The translations under genes were made by a program, and so were the position numbers. The notes beneath the pieces are model-generated. The model did not search any database, had not been told where the DNA came from, and saw nothing but the letters and a program-made list of their open reading frames with translations. This document shows positions 23,053-33,834 of a stretch of 64,000 nt of DNA, in pieces (the stretch's first letter is position 1; each line of letters opens with the position of its first letter). The stretch comes from Sphingomonas sp. LR60 (GTDB lineage: Bacteria > Pseudomonadota > Alphaproteobacteria > Sphingomonadales > Sphingomonadaceae): positions 3,102,501 to 3,166,500 of the forward strand of contig NZ_JASPFK010000001.1 of NCBI RefSeq assembly GCF_036855935.1. The letters run 5' to 3'.

Positions 23053-24476
23053 AGCTGCCCGTCGATACCCGCTGGCGCGTCGCCCGCGCGACGCGCGCCG
23101 CCGCCGTCGTCGATGCCGACAATTACTTCCGCGCCGCGCGGCAGGCGATGCTCAACGCGAAGCATCAGATCCTGCTGGTCGGCTGGGACTTCGACGCGCG
23201 CATCCGGCTCGCCTGGGACGACGACCATCCCGAGGCGCCCGCGGATGTCGGCGCGTTCATCACCTGGCTGGTGAAGCGCACGCCCGGATTGCAGGTCCAC
23301 ATCCTGCGCTGGGACACCGGCGCGATGAAGACGCTCACACGCGGCAAGACGCTGTGGACGTTGCTCAATTGGCGGTGGCGCCAGCCGCGCATCCACCTGA
23401 AGCTCGATGGCCACCACCCGATGGCCGCGTCGCAGCACCAGAAGATCGTCGTCATCGACGACTGCCTCGCTTTCTGCGGCGGGATCGACATGACCGACGA
23501 GCGTTGGGACACGCGCGAGCATCTCGACGACAATCCGCACCGCCGCTCGCCCAACGGCTTCAGCTACAAGCCGTGGCACGACGTCACCACCGCGTTGCAG
23601 GGGCCGGTCGCGAAGGCGCTCGGCGAATTGTGCCGGACGCGCTGGGAAATCGCCGGCGGCGCGCCGATCACCCCGCCCTCGCCCGCGCCGGGCAGCGATT
23701 GCTGGCCCGAAAGCCTGCCCGCGCAATTCACCGACGTCGAGGTCGCGATCTCGCGCAGCCAGCCCGAGCATGAGGGGCAGGAAGAAGTGCTCGAGATCGA
23801 GCGCCTCTATCTCGCGCTGATCGCGGGCGCGAAGAAGCGCATCTACGCCGAGAGCCAGTATTTCGCCTCGCGCCGGATCGCCGAGGCGATCGCCAAGCGG
23901 CTGGTCGAGGCCGATCCGCCCGAGATCGTCATCATCAACCCGGTCTCCGCGCAAGGCTGGCTGGAGCCGATCGCGATGGACACCGCGCGCGCACGGCTGG
24001 TCGCCGAGCTGCGCAAGCGCGACCGCCACGGCCGCTTCCGCATCTACCATCCGGTCACCGAGCGTGGCGAGGCGATCTATTGCCACGCCAAAGTGACAGT
24101 GATCGACGAGGTGGCGATCCGCATCGGCTCGTCGAACTTCAACAACCGCTCGCTGCGGCTCGACACCGAATGCGACGTGACGATCACTGACGAGCCGGAG
24201 ACGATCGCCGCGATCCGCGCCGACCTGCTCGCCGAGCATCTCGGCGCAAACATCGACGAGGTTTCGGCGCGCATCGAGCGCGACGGACTGATCGCGACGA
24301 TCGAGGCGCTGCGCGGGTCGGGCCGGACGCTGATACCGTATGAGATCGACGACCTGAACGGCGTCGAGAAATGGCTCGCGGACAATGAGGTGCTCGACCC
24401 CGAAGGGCCGGGCGAGATGTTCGAAAGCTTCGAAAAACGCGGCCTGCTCCGGCGCTTGCGGCGGCGGCACCGCTGA
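23049..24476 (+). CDS. Phospholipase D / cardiolipin synthase-like protein
   Basis: 475-residue PLD-superfamily enzyme. I take GTG 23049 as start because it overlaps the ArsC stop (GTGA) and gives 'KLPVDTRWRVARA'. Two HKD motifs are present: 'HQKIVVIDD' (near residue 130) with a downstream 'GGIDMTDERWDT', and 'HAKVTVIDE' (near 345) with 'GSSNFNNRS'. The pair forms one active site that transfers or hydrolyses phosphatidyl groups. There is no N-terminal membrane helix, unlike many cardiolipin synthases, so it may be a soluble or peripheral phospholipase. The third member of a tightly coupled unit. Confidence 0.88.
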   Translation: MKLPVDTRWRVARATRAAAVVDADNYFRAARQAMLNAKHQILLVGWDFDARIRLAWDDDHPEAPADVGAFITWLVKRTPGLQVHILRWDTGAMKTLTRGKTLWTLLNWRWRQPRIHLKLDGHHPMAASQHQKIVVIDDCLAFCGGIDMTDERWDTREHLDDNPHRRSPNGFSYKPWHDVTTALQGPVAKALGELCRTRWEIAGGAPITPPSPAPGSDCWPESLPAQFTDVEVAISRSQPEHEGQEEVLEIERLYLALIAGAKKRIYAESQYFASRRIAEAIAKRLVEADPPEIVIINPVSAQGWLEPIAMDTARARLVAELRKRDRHGRFRIYHPVTERGEAIYCHAKVTVIDEVAIRIGSSNFNNRSLRLDTECDVTITDEPETIAAIRADLLAEHLGANIDEVSARIERDGLIATIEALRGSGRTLIPYEIDDLNGVEKWLADNEVLDPEGPGEMFESFEKRGLLRRLRRRHR

Positions 24477-24479
24477 ATT

Positions 24480-24573
24480 CGTCATTCCCGCGCAGGCGGG
24501 AATCCAGAACCTCTGACCTTTCGGCCCTTGCGAGAACCTGCGCGTCTGGATCCCCGCCTGCGCGTGGATGACG
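24480..24573. repeat. Dispersed palindromic repeat, second copy of the 14514 type
   Basis: Two inverted GTCATTCCCGC/CCCCGC units with 'GGAATCCAGA' and 'TCTGGATCC' inner arms, the same layout as 14514-14609. It starts three bases after the phospholipase D stop. Confidence 0.75.
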
Positions 24574-24576
24574 GGG

Positions 24577-24900
24577 TTAAACGCGGCCAGCCCGCCCCTT
24601 TTCCATCGCCCCTGCGCAGGCAGGGGCCCATGTCTGTATCGTTCATCGATCGGCCTGACACACGCCCGACGCGCTTGTGTCAGCCCTTTCACCACTAAGG
24701 CAAAACCACAGCCCCTGTGACGGTGAACGCGGAACCTGCTGTCCTACATCCTCCAACATTTGCTATCCTTGAGCCATGCCGAAACCCCGCGCCCCTTGGC
24801 ACGGACCGCGCGTAAACCCCGTTCGGCGCAAACATCGCCAACTTGCCGCGCCGCACGCCGCATCTGGCATCGCGGCCCCCGGCCCGCTATGCGCGCGGGC
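24577..24900. other. Intergenic region upstream of purL
   Basis: 324 bases without a convincing gene. A hairpin GCCCCTG-CGCAGG-CAGGGGC lies at 24608-24627. The purL frame is open from 24760, but residues before ATG 24901 are Arg/Pro-rich and unlike PurL. The purL promoter should be here; I could not identify clear -35/-10 boxes. Confidence 0.5.
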
Positions 24901-27117
<2,217 letters not shown>

Positions 27118-27170
27118 AGACTGCCGCACGATTGCTCAGCGGCAAGCACGCGATTGCTTTGGTAATAGAG

Positions 27171-27280
27171 CGGCACCCCGGCGGAGGCCGGGGCCCGGTT
27201 GGGGGCGCCAGTGAGGCGTGTCTCGCTTCATCTCGCCGGCCTTCCCGACTGGACCCCGGCCTTCGCCGGGGAAGCGACAA
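27171..27280. repeat. Dispersed GGCCGGGG palindrome pair
   Basis: CACCCCGGCGGAGGCCGGGG (27175-27194) and GACCCCGGCCTTCGCCGGGG (27252-27271) are two palindromic units about 60 bases apart between purL and the DUF418 gene. A similar single unit lies at 38298-38323 between secD and secF. Confidence 0.65.
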
Positions 27281-27290
27281 GGAGTGGGTG

Positions 27291-28490
27291 ATGGATCAAA
27301 CCGCGACGCGATCTCACCGCCCGACGTCCCGCATCGTCGCGCTCGATCATCTGCGCGGTGCGGCGGTGCTCGGCATCCTGATCGCCAACCTCCCCGGCTT
27401 CGCGCTGCCCGTCGCCGCCTATTTCTCACCCGCGGCATGGGGCGGAACTGGCCCCGCCGACATCACCGCCTGGGCGTTCACCTATGTGTTCGTCGAGGGC
27501 AAGATGCGCGGGCTGTTCGCCGCGCTGTTCGGTGCGTCGATGCTGCTGGTGATCGACCGCGCCGACGCGCGTGGCGGAAACGGTGCGGCGCTCCACTTGC
27601 GCCGCATGGCGACGCTGTTCGTGATCGGCTGCGCGCATTTGTACTTCGTGTGGAGCGGCGACATCCTCAGCCTCTACGCGCTGGTCGGCTGCGTCGCCTT
27701 GCTGTTCAGCGCCGCGCCGCTGCGGCTCCTGCTGTTCGCCGCTGCCGCTTGCCTGATGCTCGCGCTCGCCAACGGGCTGGCGGTCGCCGGGCTCGGTGCG
27801 GTCGTCGAGCGGGTGTTCGGCCGGTCGGTGCCCGCCGATCTGGCGCGTGAGATCGCTGCGATGCGCGGCGGCTGGCGCGCAAACGTCACATGGCGGTGGC
27901 GCGAGGAAGCCGGACCGTTCACCGCCTTCCTCGCCAACGGTCCGGAGACGCTCGCTTATATGCTGCTCGGCATGGCGGGATTGCGAAGTGGCTTTCTGAC
28001 CGGCGCATGGCCACGTCGCCGGTACGTGATGATCGCGGCGGCGGCGCTACTCACGACGCTCCCGATCTTCGCCCTGATCGCGGCGCACACGATCGCGCGC
28101 GACTTCGATGCGCACATCGTCGTCCTCGCGAGCTTCGTCGTCGCGCCGTTGCTCCGTCCGGTGACCGTCATGGGCTATGCGGCGCTCCTGCTGCTGACCG
28201 TGCGCGACGGTCGCGTCGCGGCGGCAGGCCGGGTCGCGCTCAGCAACTATCTGGCCTGCAGCCTCGCATTCACCGCACTGTTCTACGGCTGGGGCAGCGG
28301 GCAGTTCGCGCGCTGGGACCGCGCGGCGCTCTACCTCCTGCTCGTTCCCGCCTGGGCGGCGATGCTGTTGTGGCCACAATGGTGGCTGGCGCGCTTCACC
28401 CACGGCCCTGCCGAATGGCTGTGGCGCTGCGCAGCCCGCGGCACATGGATACCACTTCGTCGCGCAACTTGCGAACGCGACGCAAATTAG
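27291..28490 (+). CDS. DUF418 family multi-pass membrane protein
   Basis: 399-residue inner-membrane protein with about 9-10 helices. The N-terminal 'RIVALDHLRGAAVLGIL' and the following 'FVEGKMRGLFAALFGAS' are typical of the YeiB/DUF418 group, and the C-terminal DUF418 segment includes 'GRVALSNYLACS' and 'FTALFYGWG'. Family members are related to acyltransferase-like membrane proteins; no reaction is proven. I chose ATG 27291 with AAGGAG upstream, since the longer frame runs through a repeat. The gene ends within a possible iron-regulator site upstream of bfd. Confidence 0.82.
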   Translation: MDQTATRSHRPTSRIVALDHLRGAAVLGILIANLPGFALPVAAYFSPAAWGGTGPADITAWAFTYVFVEGKMRGLFAALFGASMLLVIDRADARGGNGAALHLRRMATLFVIGCAHLYFVWSGDILSLYALVGCVALLFSAAPLRLLLFAAAACLMLALANGLAVAGLGAVVERVFGRSVPADLAREIAAMRGGWRANVTWRWREEAGPFTAFLANGPETLAYMLLGMAGLRSGFLTGAWPRRRYVMIAAAALLTTLPIFALIAAHTIARDFDAHIVVLASFVVAPLLRPVTVMGYAALLLLTVRDGRVAAAGRVALSNYLACSLAFTALFYGWGSGQFARWDRAALYLLLVPAWAAMLLWPQWWLARFTHGPAEWLWRCAARGTWIPLRRATCERDAN

Positions 28491-28507
28491 CTTGCGATCC
28501 ATTCGCA
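28469..28507. promoter_or_regulatory. Possible Fur/iron-responsive operator upstream of bfd
   Basis: Two palindromic elements lie side by side 38-76 bases before bfd: TTGCG-N7-CGCAA (28469-28485) and TGCGA-N5-TCGCA (28493-28507). The TTGCGA/TCGCAA half-sites resemble alphaproteobacterial Fur boxes. The first overlaps the end of the DUF418 gene. Assignment is by similarity of sequence and by the iron-storage genes downstream. Confidence 0.5.
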
Positions 28508-28544
28508 TTATCCGTACCACGGCGACGTCGGTTAGGGAGCGGTT

Positions 28545-28715
28545 ATGGTCGTTTGCGTCTGCAATGCGATTCGTGAATGCCAAGTACGCGAGGCGGCCCG
28601 CGCGGGAGCGACCACAGCGTGTCAGGCCTATCGCTGCTATGGGCGGCAGGCAAAATGCGGGCAGTGCGTCGCGTTCGCACGCGAGATCATCAATGAGGAA
28701 CGTGCGGCTGCGTAG
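28545..28715 (+). CDS. bfd: Bacterioferritin-associated ferredoxin (Bfd)
   Basis: 56-residue [2Fe-2S] protein of the Bfd family. It delivers electrons to bacterioferritin so that stored Fe3+ is reduced and released. The four ligand Cys are arranged as 'CVCNAI' (Cys4, Cys6) and 'KCGQCVAF' (Cys38, Cys41), with an extra Cys12, Cys26 and Cys31. The start is ATG 28545, and the downstream bfr gene lies 89 bases away on the same strand, which supports the pairing. It is too short for usual ORF filters but unmistakable by motif. Confidence 0.9.
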   Translation: MVVCVCNAIRECQVREAARAGATTACQAYRCYGRQAKCGQCVAFAREIINEERAAA

Positions 28716-28804
28716 CGCTCTCATCTTGCGCGAATAGAGTTTTCAGGCTTCCGTTCAAGCACCCGCCTCTGTATCTCGCCTCCATTCCAGTGGAGGAAGA
28801 GACG

Positions 28805-29320
28805 ATGAAGGGTGACCCGAAAGTCATCGAATTTTTGAACGAGTCGCTTCGTAACGAACTTACGGCGATCAACCAATATTGGTTACATTACCGTCTCTTC
28901 GACCACTGGGGCGTCTACAAGCTCGCTGAGTTCGAGCGCCACGAATCGATCGACGAGATGAAGCACGCCGACTGGTTGGCGGAGCGGATCCTGTTTCTCG
29001 ACGGGCTGCCCAACTTCCAGCTGCTCGGGCGGTTGCGGATCGGCGAGACGGTCGAGGAAATCCTCAAGGCCGATCTCGCGATGGAGATCGAGGCAGTCGC
29101 GCAGCTCAAGGCCGCGGTCGCCTATTGCGAGGAAGTGAAGGACTTCGTCAGCCGCGAGCTGTTCGCGCGCATCCTCGCCAGCGAAGAAGAGCATGTCGAT
29201 ACGCTGGAGCGTCAGTTCGAGATGATCGAGCGGATGGGCATCCAGAACTATATCCAGCTCAACTCGATCAGCGAACACGACAAGCCGGCCAGCGGCGCTG
29301 CGCCGTATCTGAAGGGTTGA
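28805..29320 (+). CDS. bfr: Bacterioferritin
   Basis: 171-residue heme-containing ferritin that forms a 24-subunit shell and stores iron. All key residues are present at canonical positions: ferroxidase ligands Glu18, Glu51, His54, Glu94, Glu127 and His130, and the heme ligand Met52. I chose ATG 28805 since it gives exactly this numbering and has GAGGAAGA upstream. It is probably co-transcribed with bfd and controlled by iron. The last ~14 residues ('HDKPASGAAPYLKG') are a short variable tail. Confidence 0.96.
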   Translation: MKGDPKVIEFLNESLRNELTAINQYWLHYRLFDHWGVYKLAEFERHESIDEMKHADWLAERILFLDGLPNFQLLGRLRIGETVEEILKADLAMEIEAVAQLKAAVAYCEEVKDFVSRELFARILASEEEHVDTLERQFEMIERMGIQNYIQLNSISEHDKPASGAAPYLKG

Positions 29321-29365
29321 TGCGAAGGGGCGGTGGGGCTCGATAAGGTCTCCCCGCCCTTTCTC

Positions 29366-29480
29366 CGTCACCCCGACGTGAGCCGGGGGCGAGAGCTGTT
29401 GTTGGCAGCGTATCCGCCCTTCGTGCTCGGCTTGTCGAAGCACGCGCGATTGGGCCGCCTTTCGGCAAACTCAGGGTCAA
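29366..29480. repeat. Dispersed repeat cluster downstream of bfr
   Basis: A GTCACCCCGACGTGAGCCGG unit and the 'CGTGCTCGGCTTGTCGAAGC' unit (29420-29441), the latter matching the family seen at 20852-20973. Confidence 0.6.
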
Positions 29481-29519
29481 CAGCGATTGTTGATCAAACC
29501 GCCGGCAGGACGCGCGACC

Positions 29520-30002
29520 TCAGCCGATCTTGCGCCCGAACCCACCCGGCGCGCGCGGACGCCCGGCGAGCGGCGGCGGCGTGAACGCCGGTGCGACAGG
29601 CGCTGGTGGGGTGACCGCTGGCGGCGGCGTCACGGCCACTCCCGCCTCGCGCTCGAGCAGCGCCAGCGTCTGCAGCAGCACCGGGCGTAGGGCTACCACA
29701 TCCTTGATCGCACCATCGGGCGCATCGTGATGCTCGATGCACAACCGCGCATAATTCTCGATCTTCTCGGCGATCGCCGCCAGCGCCAGCGCGCCGAATT
29801 GCTGCGCCTCGCCCTTCAAGGTATGCGCCGGGATCACCATCGCGACGGCATTGGACTTGCGGACGGCTTCCTCAAGCGTGGTCAGCGACTTGATGCCGTC
29901 TTCCCGGAAGTAGCCGAGGATGCGGGCGAAGCCGGTCCCCAGCTCGGCACGCGCGCGCGCCAACGCCAGATCATCGACCAGTTTGCTCGTTTCCACCGAC
30001 AC
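29520..30002 (-). CDS. Hpt (histidine phosphotransfer) domain protein
   Basis: 160 residues from GTG 30002, which has GGGAGA upstream; a second GTG at 29996 is also possible. The single Hpt domain spans about 15-120, with the phosphorylatable His60 in 'IPAHTLKGEAQQFGA'. The tail (about 125-160) is Pro/Ala-rich. Such proteins relay phosphate between a hybrid histidine kinase and a response regulator; no partner is encoded nearby. The 'GYFREDGIKSLTTLEEAV' region upstream of the His resembles Hpt proteins of sphingomonads and Caulobacter relatives. It lies 75 bases downstream of der on the same strand. Confidence 0.82.
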   Translation of the reverse strand: MSVETSKLVDDLALARARAELGTGFARILGYFREDGIKSLTTLEEAVRKSNAVAMVIPAHTLKGEAQQFGALALAAIAEKIENYARLCIEHHDAPDGAIKDVVALRPVLLQTLALLEREAGVAVTPPPAVTPPAPVAPAFTPPPLAGRPRAPGGFGRKIG

Positions 30003-30076
30003 CAACGTCTCCCGCCACCCTCCGGATACCTGGCCACGAAAGTAGCCCTGACTGGTAAACGGGACGTAAGCGGGCG

Positions 30077-31443
30077 TTACTTTCCGAAAGGATTCTTCGG
30101 CGCGCGCAGCATCAGCCGTACGGGCACCGCGCCGAAGCCGAGATCGCGACGGATGCCGTTGACGAGGTAACGCTGATAGCTGGTCGGCAGCTCGTCGACG
30201 CGCGTGCCGAACAGCACGAAACCCGGCGGCCGCGTCTTCGCCTGCGTCAGATACCGCAACTTGATCTCGCTTGCCGCCCGGCGCTGGCGGCGGATTGGCC
30301 TCGATCGCACGCTCGAACCAGCGGTTGAGCTCGCCGGTGCCGACGCGCCGCGACCAGGCCTCACGCGTCTCGAACGCCGCCGCGATCAACTGATCGATGC
30401 CCTTGCCGGTCGCCGCCGACACCGCGAGCAGCGGCACGCCCTTTACCTGCGCCAGCCCTTCGTCGAGTGCCTTCTTGACGCCGTTGAACAGGCTGGAGGC
30501 ATTCTCCGCCACGTCCCACTTGTTGAGCGCGATCACCAGCGCGCGGCCTTCCTCGAGCACGCGATCGGCGATGCGCAGATCCTGCGATTCGAGCCCGAGC
30601 GTAGCGTCGAGCAGCAGCACCACCACTTCGGCGAAATCGACCGCGTGCAGCGCGTCGGCGACCGAAAGCTTCTCCAGCTTGTCCTGCACCTTGGCGCGCT
30701 TGCGCATCCCGGCGGTGTCGATCAACCGCACCTGCCGCGGACCGTCCGGGCCTTCCCAGGTCCAGTCGATCGCGATCGAGTCGCGCGTGATCCCCGCCTC
30801 CGGGCCGGTGATCATCCGGTCCTCGCCGAGCATCTGGTTGACGAGCGTCGACTTGCCCGCGTTCGGGCGCCCGACGATCGCCAGCTTGAGCGGGGCGTCG
30901 GGGCTTTCGATGTCGATCGGCTCTTCGGGCTCGGGTTGCAGCGGATCGAGATGCGGCAGCAATGCCTCGAACAGCTCGACGATGCCCTCGCCATGCTCGG
31001 CGGAGAAGGCGACCGGATCGCCGAAGCCGAGCGCCATCGCCTCGTAGAAGCCGCCGTCGCCCGCGCGCCCTTCGGCCTTGTTGGCCATCAGCACGATCGG
31101 CGTGTCCGATCCGCGCAGCCAGCGCGCGATTTCCTCGTCGAGCGGCACGACGCCGGCGCGCGAGATCGACCACGAACAGCGCGACATCGGCGGCATCGAC
31201 CGCGGCCTGCGTCTGCTGGCGCATCCGGCCGGGCAAGGTGTTGGGGTCCTCCTCCTCGTACCCCGCGGTGTCGATGATGCGAAAGTCGAGCCCGAGCAGA
31301 TGCGCGTCGCCTTCGCGCCGGTCACGCGTCACGCCGGGGCGGTCGTCGACCAGCGCAAGCTTCTTGCCGACGAGACGATTGAACAGCGTCGACTTGCCGA
31401 CGTTGGGGCGGCCGACGATCGCGACGGTGGGAAGGCGGGACAT
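30077..31443 (-). CDS. der: GTPase Der (EngA), ribosome assembly; two frame breaks in this sequence
   Basis: Double-domain GTPase required for 50S subunit assembly. The first G domain begins '[16 protein letters not shown]'. Its frame ends at the hexamer GAGATC (31162-31167), after which the correct protein ('[16 protein letters not shown]') continues in another frame. The second G domain ('[17 protein letters not shown]') and most of the KH-like domain are in that frame. A second GATCTC (30263-30268) shifts it again, and the last part ('[16 protein letters not shown]' to 'APKNPFGK') is in the third frame. Both breaks are fixed by removing one base. Der is essential in bacteria, so the breaks are probably sequence errors. 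Gene order yfgM-bamB-der is typical. Confidence 0.93.
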
Positions 31444-31519
31444 GCGGATGACCTAAAGATTTATCGGCGCGCGCGATAGTGGTGGGAGGTGCGGGGTGCG
31501 TCGGAGGCCTCGCACTTGC

Positions 31520-31604
31520 ACGTCGCCCCGGACTTGTTCCGAAGCCCCGCTTCTTCCCTGCCCGAGGCGGAAAGCGGGGCCCAGGAACAAGTCCGGGGCG
31601 ACGA
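31520..31604. repeat. Dispersed repeat (GTCGCCCCGGACTTGTTCC family)
   Basis: Inverted pair CGTCGCCCCGGACTTGTTCC ... GGAACAAGTCCGGGGCGACG with 'CCCCGCTTCTTCC' arms, between bamB and der. It is the same family as 18132-18216, with GTTCC in place of GATCC. Confidence 0.75.
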
Positions 31605-31625
31605 AGGCTGTTCGGATCGCCGGCG

Positions 31626-32951
31626 TTAGCGCCAGGCGGTGATCACACCCTTTTCGTCGAGCGTGTAGAGCGTCTGGTTGGCGATGATCGGCGCCATCGA
31701 GAATTGATCACCGGCTTCGATCGTCGTCTGCACGCTGCCGTCGGTCGTCGAGGTGCCGACCAGTTCACCGCGCGAGTTGGTCAGCCACAGCTTGTCGCCC
31801 GCCAGCACCGGCCCGAACCAATTATAGGGATCGTTGCGCTTTTCCTCGTTCTTGAACGCGCGCAACTGGCTGACCCAGCGCAGCTTGCCATTGGCGCGCG
31901 ACAGGCAGACCAGCCGCGCATCGTCGGTGACGAGGAAGATCCAGTCGCCGACGACCCAAGGCGTCGAGATGCCGGCAAGGTTCTGTTCCCAGGTCCGCTG
32001 CCCGGTCGCGATCTCCAGCGCGACCATCCGGCCGCCCTCGCCGATCGAATAGACGCGGCCATCGTCGATCACCGGATCGGCGTCGATATCGGCGAGACTC
32101 GACACCGAGGTGGTAATCGAGGTGCGCGACAGCGCATCCTGCCACAGGGTGCGCCCGTTCTCGTAGCGATAGGCGTTCAGCTCGCCGCTCGAAAAGCCTG
32201 CGATGACCGTGCCCGAGCTGGCGGCCGGCGCGGCGACGCCGAATACGCCCTGCGTCTCCAGGCTCGCCGACTGCGTCCAGACGACCTTGCCGTCGCCCTG
32301 ATCGAGCGCGAAGATCTGATTGTCCTGGCTCAGCACATAGACCTGGCCGTTGGCGACGGTCGGTGCGCCACGCAGCGGGCCGCCCGGCTTCGCGCGCCAC
32401 AGCACCGCGCCGTCGGCGGCGTTGACCGCGACGACGTCACCCAGCCCGTCGGTGGCGTAGAGCTTGCCCTCGTCATAGCTGACGCCGCCGCCGAAGCGCG
32501 CGTTCTTGTTTTCTTCGTTGTCAGGCAGCACGCGCGTCCACAGCTTCGTGCCGGTGTCCGCGGCGAAGGCGTGCAGCGTCGCGTCGACATCGACGACGAA
32601 CAGCTTGTTCTCGGCGACGACCGGTCCGGCGGCGAGGCGCGCGCGGTTGGTGCCACCGTTGATCTGCGCGGTCCACGCCTTGGCGGGCGTCGCGGAGCCA
32701 AGCAGCAGATTGCCCATCGACTTGGCCGCGTTGCCGCCCGGCTGCGTCCAGGCATCGTTGGCGACACCGACCGGCAGCGTGACCGGCACGCTTTCCAGCC
32801 CCTTGTCGACCGTCGCCTGATTTTCCGACATCAGGATCGGAACGCGCTGCCCCACGGTCGGGGTCTTCTTGGGCCCGCCCTTGAAGATGCCGCAGCCGCT
32901 CAACCCCACCAGCGCGGCGAGCGCCAGGCCGGTCGCCACCCGTGTCGTCAT
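31626..32951 (-). CDS. bamB: Outer membrane protein assembly factor BamB
   Basis: 441-residue lipoprotein of the BAM complex that helps insert beta-barrel proteins in the outer membrane. The signal peptide ends with lipobox 'GLSGC' (Cys20). The rest is an eight-bladed propeller made of PQQ-like repeats such as 'GAVLWRAKPGGPLRG', 'GDGKVVWTQSA' and 'ANGKLRWVSQLR'. The C-terminus 'LYTLDEKGVITAWR' is characteristic. It overlaps yfgM by ATGA (32948-32951) and is followed by der, the usual operon. Confidence 0.93.
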   Translation of the reverse strand: MTTRVATGLALAALVGLSGCGIFKGGPKKTPTVGQRVPILMSENQATVDKGLESVPVTLPVGVANDAWTQPGGNAAKSMGNLLLGSATPAKAWTAQINGGTNRARLAAGPVVAENKLFVVDVDATLHAFAADTGTKLWTRVLPDNEENKNARFGGGVSYDEGKLYATDGLGDVVAVNAADGAVLWRAKPGGPLRGAPTVANGQVYVLSQDNQIFALDQGDGKVVWTQSASLETQGVFGVAAPAASSGTVIAGFSSGELNAYRYENGRTLWQDALSRTSITTSVSSLADIDADPVIDDGRVYSIGEGGRMVALEIATGQRTWEQNLAGISTPWVVGDWIFLVTDDARLVCLSRANGKLRWVSQLRAFKNEEKRNDPYNWFGPVLAGDKLWLTNSRGELVGTSTTDGSVQTTIEAGDQFSMAPIIANQTLYTLDEKGVITAWR

Positions 32952-33685
32952 CGCGTCGTGTTACCTTCGTTCTTGGCCGGCGCAGCGGCACCGGCAGCCG
33001 TCGGCGACGCGGGCGTCGCCTTTTCATCCAATACGCCCGACATCTGAACCGCACGTTGACGCAACGAGGACGGCACCTGCGTGTCGGCGGCGATCCGCGC
33101 GAACACCTGCCCGGCGAGATCGCGGCGGCCTTGTTGCAGATAGGCGGCGGCCATCAGCTCGCCCGCGCTGCCCAGCCACGGATTGCCCGCGACCGCCAGC
33201 GGACGCATCCGCTCCGCAACGACCTCAGGCTTGAGCGTGTCGAACTCGGCGCTGGTCTGGCGGATCATCGCGAGATCGCGGAACGGCTGCGCTACCGACG
33301 CATCCTGCGCGACGCTGGCGAACTTGGCCGCCGCACCTTTCAGGTCGTTCTTTTGCAGCAGCACATCGGCCTGCGTGAACGTCGCCAGCACGCGATAGCC
33401 GTCGCGCTTCGACTGCGTCAGCTTCGCGAGCGTGTCGCTCGCCGACTTGGTGTCGTTGGCGGCAAGCGCGTCATAGGCGGTCTGCAACTGCTCGCCTTCG
33501 CGCCCGGCGGCCTGTTCCTGGCGATGCTGCCAGAACAGATAGGCGCCGAACGCCGCGAGCGCGACCACGACGGCGGCGATCAGCGCGACGCCGTAGCGGC
33601 GCCAGACGTGCAGCGCCTGATCGCGACGCAGCTCGTCGTCGACCTCACGCAGGAACGCTTCATTGTTTTGCGGCGTCAGGGCCAC
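32948..33685 (-). CDS. YfgM-like tetratricopeptide ancillary protein
   Basis: 245-residue membrane-anchored protein. It has one N-terminal helix (about 31-52, 'VALIAAVVVALAAFGAYLFW') and a periplasmic TPR-like domain ('TAYDALAANDTKSASDTLAKL', 'FTQADVLLQKNDLKGAAAKF'). The C-terminal 25 residues are Ala/Pro-rich. YfgM proteins associate with SecYEG and the periplasmic chaperone network. Its position directly before bamB, with a 4-base overlap, matches the conserved yfgM-bamB-der order. Confidence 0.85.
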   Translation of the reverse strand: MALTPQNNEAFLREVDDELRRDQALHVWRRYGVALIAAVVVALAAFGAYLFWQHRQEQAAGREGEQLQTAYDALAANDTKSASDTLAKLTQSKRDGYRVLATFTQADVLLQKNDLKGAAAKFASVAQDASVAQPFRDLAMIRQTSAEFDTLKPEVVAERMRPLAVAGNPWLGSAGELMAAAYLQQGRRDLAGQVFARIAADTQVPSSLRQRAVQMSGVLDEKATPASPTAAGAAAPAKNEGNTTR

Positions 33686-33834
33686 CGAATACTCCGGGCT
33701 TCACGGAAAAACGCCCGGCGTGTAGCGGTTCGCCGGGATAAACGGAAGGGCTGGCGAATGGGCCGGTCGAGACACGTCTCGCTTGGTACGTTGTGCCGGG
33801 CTCGATCCGGGGCGACGGGGAAGCTGATCCCCGC

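Noticed and set aside
22548..24695. 715-residue ORF on the minus strand over the ArsC and phospholipase D genes
   Set aside because: Opposite strand of three well-supported genes, Asp/Arg/Val-rich composition and no motif.
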